From Alteromonadaceae bacterium (lineage in GTDB: Bacteria > Pseudomonadota > Gammaproteobacteria > Enterobacterales > Alteromonadaceae): a stretch of 64,000 nt of DNA. This document shows, piece after piece, positions 59,045-64,000 of the stretch. The stretch is taken from positions 105,285 through 169,284 of the forward strand of contig JAESPQ010000022.1 of NCBI GenBank assembly GCA_016765535.1, read 5' to 3'. The first letter of the stretch is position 1. Every line of letters starts with the position of its first letter. Made by a program: the position numbers and the translations under genes. The notes below the pieces were generated by a model. It had not been told where the DNA came from and ran no database searches. It was given only the letters and a program-made list of their open reading frames with translations.

Positions 59045-59323
59045 TTAGTCCTCTTTGCAATGGATGACGTATTTCGCCATGAGTTCAGACATACGCGCTT
59101 TAATAAACTTCTTGCATATGCCATCGGTTTTAAAGTCTTCGTTTAGCATGAGGAGGTTGAACCCTTCCCCCGGCCTAACGATATGTAGTTTAATCTTCCA
59201 GTAGCTATGCTGGGCTTCACCCGTTGGCGCTATGATGATACCGCAGACAACGTCGTTAACCTTTATCTGTATGTCCGGCCGCTGCTTCTTGGAATTAAAC
59301 TTTACATTGATGGTGGTTGCCAT
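59045..59323 (-). CDS. Hypothetical protein, 92 aa
   Basis: Not recognised. MATTINVKFNSKKQRPDIQI, beta-rich first half and helical basic end (GICKKFIKARMSELMAKYVI). Overlaps the end of the next gene upstream. Confidence 0.55.
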   Translation of the reverse strand: MATTINVKFNSKKQRPDIQIKVNDVVCGIIIAPTGEAQHSYWKIKLHIVRPGEGFNLLMLNEDFKTDGICKKFIKARMSELMAKYVIHCKED

Positions 59324-59649
59324 GCGCAATCCGTCCATTTTACAGGGGTATCGCTGGACTCTAAATTGATAGCGACACGAAGTTGCTTACCTAGCCCGAA
59401 CATTGGGATGTTGGTGTACTTGTCGATAGTGAAGAAAAACTCGGTCCCGGTTTCGCCTTCTTCTTGGCGCTCCCATATATGGTTAGTCATAGACGCTGCA
59501 ATGCGGGTCATAGCAACTACCCATTCGCGGCGTAGACTAATTGGGTGGATTCGCATTACGTCCGTGTCTAACGCGCCCGTTGCTTCTTTCAGTTGGCGTA
59601 GAACTTCTGCGAAAGCTACTCGGTTCGGTGTTTCATTTTGTTGGTGCAT
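59302..59649 (-). CDS. Hypothetical protein, 115 aa
   Basis: Not recognised. Helical first half (VAFAEVLRQLKEATGALDTD), then a beta hairpin-like part (TEFFFTIDKYTNIPMFGLG). Overlaps the downstream gene by 22 bases. Confidence 0.6.
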   Translation of the reverse strand: MHQQNETPNRVAFAEVLRQLKEATGALDTDVMRIHPISLRREWVVAMTRIAASMTNHIWERQEEGETGTEFFFTIDKYTNIPMFGLGKQLRVAINLESSDTPVKWTDCAWQPPSM

Positions 59650-59660
59650 ATTAACCTACC

Positions 59661-59852
59661 TTATTGCATGTGCTCTGGGGCACGTTCTATTAGTTGCCCG
59701 TTAGGGTGGTCGGTAATCATAATCAACGTGCCCGCACTGTCACGCAGGTACTTAACTTTAGCCGTGCGGACCTTTGTGTTTCTAGCACGTTCGAGGTTAG
59801 CCGCTTTACGCTTTAACTTAGCGCGTTGATTACGTTTATTTGATGAAGCCAT
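59661..59852 (-). CDS. Small basic protein, 63 aa
   Basis: Strongly basic N-terminal half (NKRNQRAKLKRKAANLERAR), suggesting nucleic-acid binding; C-terminal strand region. Overlaps the 59836-60195 gene by 17 bases. Confidence 0.55.
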   Translation of the reverse strand: MASSNKRNQRAKLKRKAANLERARNTKVRTAKVKYLRDSAGTLIMITDHPNGQLIERAPEHMQ

Positions 59853-60195
59853 ATTTTATCGCCATTTGGTTGATAGGGGTTAACCACAGGTTGTGCTCTG
59901 TGATTAGTTTCATGGTGTTCTTCTTGAGCCATTTGACTGCGGCTGTAGAGGAACGAAACTTGATGCTGTGCTGTACTTGTCGTTCTAGCCCTGAGTCGAA
60001 TCCGTCGATGTTATCTGGGTAGACCCAGAACTTAACCACCCAGAACACCTCGCCTAGCCATTCCCGGGGGCACTGGACGATTCCACATGCCTTGGCCCCG
60101 TACTTGATGAAGAGGCTACGCTCCGAGTTCTTAAACTCTGTTTGGCCCGGCATAAGGTCGAACTTGCGTGTGGTGAACTCTGTTACGTCTTTCAT
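59836..60195 (-). CDS. Hypothetical protein, 119 aa
   Basis: Not recognised. Start at 60195 (MKDVTEFTTRKFDLMPGQTE) behind GAGG. The upstream in-frame ATG at 60225 overlaps the promoter -10 and is unlikely. Beta part with EVFWVVKFWVYPDNIDGF, helical end. Confidence 0.6.
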   Translation of the reverse strand: MKDVTEFTTRKFDLMPGQTEFKNSERSLFIKYGAKACGIVQCPREWLGEVFWVVKFWVYPDNIDGFDSGLERQVQHSIKFRSSTAAVKWLKKNTMKLITEHNLWLTPINQMAIKYGFIK

Positions 60196-60226
60196 ATCAG
60201 CGGCCTCGGTTTGTTTCCATACCATA

Positions 60227-60254
60227 ACTATAGGCCATAACTCACGAACTGCAA
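60227..60254 (-). promoter_or_regulatory. Promoter for the 60195-58424 unit
   Basis: Minus strand TTGCAG (60249-60254), 16-bp spacer, TATAGT (60227-60232). Confidence 0.75.
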
Positions 60255-60271
60255 ATTTATTTATCGCAGAC

Positions 60272-60300
60272 GCAAAAAAGCCGCTATAAAAGCGGCCGTT
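60272..60300 (-). terminator. Terminator after the lipoprotein gene
   Basis: Minus strand GCCGCT-TTTAT-AGCGGC followed by TTTTTT. Confidence 0.85.
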
Positions 60301-60353
60301 TGGTGATCGTTAAAACTGGGGTTATTTCTCTGGGGCAATCGCTGTCTCGTTAG

Positions 60354-60605
60354 CTAAGTATCCGGGACTGGTAAGGTCAGGCGATTATCTTCATCATGTT
60401 CTCTAGGAATTTTAACACATACCCCAGCGGAGTATGAGGGCGAGTCAGCTTCGTCGATTAGGCTGTTGTTCGGGGTTACGGTTTCCTTGTGTACACAAAG
60501 AGTCGTATCCGTTTCATCGAAAGCAATGGTGGCCCACTCCGGCCATGATACTGTCGAACAGCCTATCAACATAAGAGACAACGCGAACGCTATTAAAAGC
60601 TTCAT
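60354..60605 (-). CDS. Small lipoprotein, 83 aa
   Basis: MKLLIAFALSLMLIGCSTVS: signal peptide with lipobox LIGC, lipidated Cys16. The mature part has Cys at residues 37 and 63, possibly a disulphide. AAGGA upstream. Candidates: outer-membrane superinfection-exclusion lipoprotein or lysis accessory (inference only). Flanked by two terminators. Confidence 0.75.
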   Translation of the reverse strand: MKLLIAFALSLMLIGCSTVSWPEWATIAFDETDTTLCVHKETVTPNNSLIDEADSPSYSAGVCVKIPREHDEDNRLTLPVPDT

Positions 60606-60628
60606 TCGTCAGTTCCTTTTGTTGTAGT

Positions 60629-60655
60629 CAAAAAAGAGGCCCCTATAAGAGGCCG
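60629..60655 (-). terminator. Terminator after the 60778-61032 gene
   Basis: Minus strand GGCCTCT-TAT-AGGGGCC with one mismatch, then TCTTTTTT. The 120 bases between it and 60778 hold nothing recognised. Confidence 0.75.
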
Positions 60656-60777
60656 ACTTTCATTATTAGATTGATCACCCCCTTCAAGTGCGGCGAGTCC
60701 CGCAATAAATTCGGCTTAGGTTTTCCGTCTAATTGAGTAACACAGTAAACCCGTTTATTAATTAAGTACAGTAGTTT

Positions 60778-61032
60778 TTAACTTTCTTTTACTTGCGTAA
60801 TGGTCATCGTTTCTAAGTCGCAGTTAATGATAGCTAATACCGGGCCACAATCGCTTGCTGCGTCCGCTGATGGGATTAACTCACCTTCCAATATCGTTGG
60901 TAACACTTCGGCAAACTGCGTCATGATGATGTCGAGAGCGTAGTAATAGAAGTTCCCCTCGAACAGGATGATGCAGTCGTTATCCCCAACGGGGTCTATG
61001 TCGTCATAAACGGTTACAGTGATATTATTCAT
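60778..61032 (-). CDS. Hypothetical protein, 84 aa
   Basis: Not recognised. Acidic, MNNITVTVYDDIDPVGDNDC; alpha/beta. Overlaps the upstream gene by eight bases. Confidence 0.6.
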   Translation of the reverse strand: MNNITVTVYDDIDPVGDNDCIILFEGNFYYYALDIIMTQFAEVLPTILEGELIPSADAASDCGPVLAIINCDLETMTITQVKES

Positions 61033-61354
61033 TGGGGAAGTCCTCTTCGTCTAGCCCTGCGTAGTCCAACGGTTCGAAGACGATGTAATCGTGCATATCG
61101 GGGACAGGTGCTAACTGTAGTATTAAATTGGCACCTAATGTCGCGTCTAGCTCATTAGTGAAGCCTTCGGATAGTATGACTGACGGTTCACGGAACCCAG
61201 CGCCTACGCCCGCTATGTGCGTTTTGACGGTGGCAACAAAGAACTTGCCCCGGTCTTGGATGACCGTAGGGAGGGACAACACAAAGACTGTGTCACCTTC
61301 GTAGTTGATAGCCCGGGGGCATACTAGAATTGGTCCAATAAATTTAATCATCAT
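61025..61354 (-). CDS. Hypothetical beta-rich protein, 109 aa
   Basis: Not recognised. MMIKFIGPILVCPRAINYEG, strand-rich, acidic end (YAGLDEEDFPNE). Overlaps both neighbours by 8 and 11 bases. Confidence 0.6.
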   Translation of the reverse strand: MMIKFIGPILVCPRAINYEGDTVFVLSLPTVIQDRGKFFVATVKTHIAGVGAGFREPSVILSEGFTNELDATLGANLILQLAPVPDMHDYIVFEPLDYAGLDEEDFPNE

Positions 61355-61574
61355 TCCACCTTAAATCATTGTATACGGCATGTAACAACGCTTCCTGTAG
61401 CCCTTCCGCATGTAGCGGGTAATCGGACCTTAGAGCTATTGTTAAACTCTGTATTAGTCGTTCAAGCCGGGGCACTGTGAGCAGGTCTGTTTTAGCTATG
61501 CTTTGCTCTCGTGTGCGTTTGGCAATGTGTTTGGCTGCGCGGTCTATCGCGATAGTTAATCTCTGTTTGCTCAC
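61344..61574 (-). CDS. Hypothetical helical protein, 76 aa
   Basis: Not recognised. MSKQRLTIAIDRAAKHIAKR; three helices expected, basic first half. Confidence 0.6.
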   Translation of the reverse strand: MSKQRLTIAIDRAAKHIAKRTREQSIAKTDLLTVPRLERLIQSLTIALRSDYPLHAEGLQEALLHAVYNDLRWNDD

Positions 61575-61611
61575 TAGGTCCCCCGGTGGCTAAAGTTGGT
61601 TATGTCCAATG

Positions 61612-61643
61612 ACTATAAACCAAGTGGGGGCAGAACGGTACAA
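61612..61643 (-). promoter_or_regulatory. Weak promoter candidate
   Basis: Minus strand TATAGT (61612-61617) with no good -35 at 16 bp; TTGTAC lies at 20 bp. Confidence 0.3.
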
Positions 61644-61653
61644 TTATTTTTTT

Positions 61654-61953
61654 CTATACGGCCTTTGCTAGCTCTTTCTGTAGCCCCGGCTTCGTGTTGT
61701 TTGAGTGGCTACATTCAGAGTACTTTAGCTGTAATCCAAGGTGTAGGCATTTCTTTCTAACCGTGGCCGCTGGTCGGTCTAGGTACTCTCCGGCTTCTGC
61801 CGCCGTGTACTCGGCGTGGTTGACTTGGAGCCAATCCGTTTCGACCGTAGTGAAGCGGCGACATACTCGGGTGCCTTCTGCTCTGGGTGCCGAGTCCTTT
61901 ACTTCTGCTGCTCGGGTAACGGAGCTGATATTCAGCAATTGCGTTAAGTTCAT
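61654..61953 (-). CDS. Helix-turn-helix-like protein preceded by array-A repeats
   Basis: 99 residues. From about residue 33 it reads FTTVETDWLQVNHAEYTAAE, then AGEYLDRPAATVRKKCLHLG: three short helices with a turn, like Myb/SANT-type or GcrA-like helix-turn-helix domains used by phage regulators. AGGAG lies before the start. Two copies of GGCCGTATGTATTTTT precede the ribosome site, the same motif as the six-copy array in front of the 1189-1452 gene. It could bind these repeats itself (inference). Confidence 0.65.
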   Translation of the reverse strand: MNLTQLLNISSVTRAAEVKDSAPRAEGTRVCRRFTTVETDWLQVNHAEYTAAEAGEYLDRPAATVRKKCLHLGLQLKYSECSHSNNTKPGLQKELAKAV

Positions 61954-61968
61954 TGTGGTATCTCCTGT

Positions 61969-62015
61969 AAAAATACATACGGCCTACCTTCTTTTCTGAA
62001 AAAATACATACGGCC
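61969..62015 (-). repeat. Two further copies of the array-A motif
   Basis: AAAAATACATACGGCC at 61969-61984 and AAAAAATACATACGGCC at 61999-62015, 30 bp apart, between the 62016-62411 gene stop and the start of the helix-turn-helix gene. Confidence 0.9.
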
Positions 62016-62411
62016 TTACTTGTCACAGCCCGGGTGTAGGTACTTATATTGCTGGGCTAGGTCGGTCAGGTCTTGGACCGATACGCCGGGGCTGCCCGGG
62101 TCATAAAACCAAAATTTAAAGTAACCTGTTGTCGGTTGTGATAGGTGGTCCTGTAGCGACAAGTCTGCTTGAATGGGCCCGTGGTGTAAGAACCGGGCGA
62201 ACTCGTGAAAGTCCATTACTGCGTTCTTTGACGCGACGGCCAATCTATTGAACACTGCGGCTACCTTTTCGGCGGGTGCTACCGCGGCCTTCATTAGTGC
62301 GTTTTGGCGGTTACATCGCTTTACGTGGAAGTAAACTGCGGCACCTTTACGCGGGCCAAATAGTTTAATCGCTTTCTTTGTGCTTAACTTCTTACTGCGG
62401 TTCGTGTTCAT
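62016..62411 (-). CDS. Hypothetical basic protein, 131 aa
   Basis: Not recognised. MNTNRSKKLSTKKAIKLFGP, basic helical first half, then a part with DFHEFARFLHHGPIQADLSL and FKFWFYDPGSPGVSV. Start at 62411 follows the promoter; a longer frame begins inside it. Confidence 0.6.
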   Translation of the reverse strand: MNTNRSKKLSTKKAIKLFGPRKGAAVYFHVKRCNRQNALMKAAVAPAEKVAAVFNRLAVASKNAVMDFHEFARFLHHGPIQADLSLQDHLSQPTTGYFKFWFYDPGSPGVSVQDLTDLAQQYKYLHPGCDK

Positions 62412-62442
62412 CTTATTGTGTCCGTTTGCTTCTGATAACTTA

Positions 62443-62471
62443 AGAGTAGTTGACGCTTTCCAAAACGCCAA
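62443..62471 (-). promoter_or_regulatory. Promoter for the 62411 gene
   Basis: Minus strand TTGGCG (62466-62471), 17-bp spacer with GGAAAG, TACTCT (62443-62448) then TAAGTTATCA, as after the promoters at 530 and 944. Confidence 0.6.
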
Positions 62472-62483
62472 CTTTTATTTTAA

Positions 62484-63455
62484 TTAATGGCTGATAGGTG
62501 TTGTGCTTAATATCACGTTGTCAAAATGTACCAGTGAATCAACACTCGGGGCCCATGATGAAGACGAGCCGCCATGCCAGATATAAAACATTAAATGATT
62601 GATAGCATAGATGCGATTTTCTCCCAGCATCATGTTAGTTCTTTCGAGAACTAGCTGACCATTTACCCAGATTCTAACGATACCATTTGCCACGTTGGCG
62701 TCGTTCATTTGGGCGTACGTTTCGACGTAGTATTTAACACCGCGTTGGAAGTGGAACGGTTCCCCGTTGTGCATGTAACTAATCTCTTCACCGCAGTACC
62801 CGTTAAGCAGGGGGTTATCTTGGTGATAGAAGTAGCCAATAGCGCGACCATCCTCACGGAACATTGAGCGCAGACTAAAGCCTTCGTCAGGGCCTTGGCC
62901 GTAGGCGTTACAGCCATCGGGGTAGACCTGATTACCGTTAGGCTTTTTAAGGTCCTTATTCAGCCCCACGAGCCCGGGAAGCTTACCCCCCATAGAGAAG
63001 TCATACCCCGGTGCGAACTCTATCTCGTAACCGAAGTATACTGACTCGGTAGGCGTCAGGTTCTTGGCTGCGTGGACGCCCTTTTTAACTAGGTCCTTTG
63101 GTATCAGGATGTCCCAGCGGCCACCGTTGATGGTTGACTCCTTCATCGAGAAGGTTTCCCACTGGAAGTTAAAATCTGTATCCCCTAGGTCCTCGGTGTA
63201 GGTGGTGCCGTTGGCGTATTGGTCGAAGTCTACGGACCATATGGCCCCGGACGTGTCCAATGGTGGTAAGGTGTGGATGTCAGCGGGGACTATAACAACG
63301 TCGTCGCCCTCGTCTTCATCCGTGGGGGTTACTACATCGTCCCCTACGTCCACAATCTTAATGGGCTCGTAATCGTCGGGAACTGTCAGCCCAATTTCGA
63401 ACTGACAACCTACTAATAACAAACTGGCTAACATGCCTATTAGTAATTTTTTCAT
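62484..63455 (-). CDS. Lipoprotein with polysaccharide-lyase family 14 (alginate lyase)-like domain
   Basis: 323 residues. MKKLLIGMLASLLLVGCQFE is a lipoprotein signal with lipobox LVGC (Cys17). An acidic linker (about 36-55) leads to a beta jelly-roll: SVYFGYEIEFAPGYDFSMGG with KLPGLVG after it, SLRSMFREDGRAIGYFYHQD, KYYVETYAQMNDANVANGIV, and at the end FYIWHGGSSSSWAPSVDSLV followed by HFDNVIL. This order is characteristic of PL14 alginate lyases (recalled). As an outer-membrane lipoprotein made by the infected cell it might degrade capsule or biofilm alginate and aid progeny release. Catalytic residues were not verified. Confidence 0.7.
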   Translation of the reverse strand: MKKLLIGMLASLLLVGCQFEIGLTVPDDYEPIKIVDVGDDVVTPTDEDEGDDVVIVPADIHTLPPLDTSGAIWSVDFDQYANGTTYTEDLGDTDFNFQWETFSMKESTINGGRWDILIPKDLVKKGVHAAKNLTPTESVYFGYEIEFAPGYDFSMGGKLPGLVGLNKDLKKPNGNQVYPDGCNAYGQGPDEGFSLRSMFREDGRAIGYFYHQDNPLLNGYCGEEISYMHNGEPFHFQRGVKYYVETYAQMNDANVANGIVRIWVNGQLVLERTNMMLGENRIYAINHLMFYIWHGGSSSSWAPSVDSLVHFDNVILSTTPISH

Positions 63456-63464
63456 GATGTACCT

Positions 63465-63908
63465 CTATCGTTTTTTGTTAATGGCTAACGCGCCTTGGTG
63501 GAGCTTTTCACGTACGTCGCTATGGGTGCTATTGCCTGTGGGTAGCAGTAGCATTAGTTGGTTTATCTCCTCTTTGCTTAACCGTACATCGGTAGTGGTT
63601 AGTTCAATGTATAACTGCTCTGCTTCCTGCATCGGGTGGCGTCTACGTTCCACGCCTTGAGTTGGGCATAGCTTGCTGAACGAGAATGTGACAGTGTCCT
63701 TGTCATTGACGACCGCTAGTCTTACAGCGGTTGGTGCGTCAATGGCCTGTAACGACTTAGTTAACGTGCGGTCTATCAACTTAATTTCACGCCAAGAACT
63801 GTCCCGGTCAATGTCACAAATGGGGAAAACGCCACGCTCCCCGTGCATGGCATCGCTGATTGAGTCGTATGTGTCCCCGTCGTATGAGACTACAGTGAAT
63901 TTAGTCAT
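63465..63908 (-). CDS. Hypothetical protein, 147 aa
   Basis: Not recognised. MTKFTVVSYDGDTYDSISDA, alpha/beta, C-terminal helical part with VRLSKEEINQLMLLLPTGN. Start overlaps the stop of the upstream partial gene (ATGA). Confidence 0.6.
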   Translation of the reverse strand: MTKFTVVSYDGDTYDSISDAMHGERGVFPICDIDRDSSWREIKLIDRTLTKSLQAIDAPTAVRLAVVNDKDTVTFSFSKLCPTQGVERRRHPMQEAEQLYIELTTTDVRLSKEEINQLMLLLPTGNSTHSDVREKLHQGALAINKKR

Positions 63909-64000
63909 AAGTTTTCTGCCTTAACTCTTGGGGAAGGACCCACAGCCCATGTACCTTCGTGCTTGTGGTACGCCTGACCTGTTAGCTTGCCCTTCCATTG
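63905..64000 (-). CDS. C-terminal fragment of an unknown protein (5' end beyond window)
   Basis: The minus-strand frame is open from base 64000 to TGA at 63905 and encodes 31 residues including KLTGQAYHKHEGTWAVGP. The ATGA overlap with the following gene supports a real coding end. Too short to identify. Confidence 0.5.
   Translation of the reverse strand, partial: QWKGKLTGQAYHKHEGTWAVGPSPRVKAENL

Overview
The window reads as most of the genome of a tailed double-stranded DNA phage with siphovirus-type morphology. It has a terminase, a Mu-like head set (portal, gpF-like minor head protein, XkdF-like protease), one tail tube protein, a frameshifted tail-assembly-chaperone pair and a 933-residue tape measure, but no tail sheath or baseplate genes. 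The host was probably a marine gammaproteobacterium. This rests on gene style and on a predicted alginate-lyase-type lipoprotein, not on any host gene, so it is only a guess. No integrase, excisionase, tRNA, rRNA, CRISPR array or insertion sequence was seen. No endolysin could be recognised.

Layout. (1) 1-9637: leftward block of about 22 small, mostly unrecognised genes, many with their own promoter. Three tandem-repeat arrays lie at 1.47-2.43 kb. (2) 9.71-11.06 kb: 1.4 kb without a convincing gene, holding concentric perfect inverted repeats and copies of a 12-bp motif also arrayed at 1.63-1.75 kb. Transcription diverges here, so it is a candidate replication origin or control region. (3) 11.1-41.4 kb: rightward block of packaging, head, tail and two small membrane-protein genes. 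(4) 41.4 kb: a bidirectional terminator between convergent units. (5) 41.4-64.0 kb: leftward block of nucleotide metabolism, DNA replication (SNF2-type helicase, VRR-NUC nuclease, MazG-like protein, family A polymerase, DUF2815-like single-strand binding protein, DUF2800-like nuclease, primase-helicase) and then small accessory genes. These include an alpha/beta hydrolase and a PL14-like lipoprotein. Genes are cut at both window edges and both run leftward. If the genome is circular or circularly permuted, blocks 5 and 1 form one long leftward arm.

Control. About twenty promoters on both strands share a -35 like TTGCAN, usually a fixed 16-bp spacer, and a -10 like TATAGT or TATACT followed by TAA. 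In the left block a whole promoter plus leader cassette is copied in front of several genes. A second motif, GGCCGTATGTATTTTT, is repeated directly upstream of the ribosome binding sites of only two genes, one of which looks like a helix-turn-helix protein.

Most unusual points: a protein with 64 consecutive aspartates between two related helical domains (a third copy sits at the C-terminus of the single-strand binding protein); a thymidylate-synthase-like protein that seems to lack its catalytic residues, next to a fused P-loop nucleotide kinase; the concentric inverted repeats; and near absence of GATC (nine seen by eye in 64 kb). All functions are inferred by reading the sequence; no database search was run.
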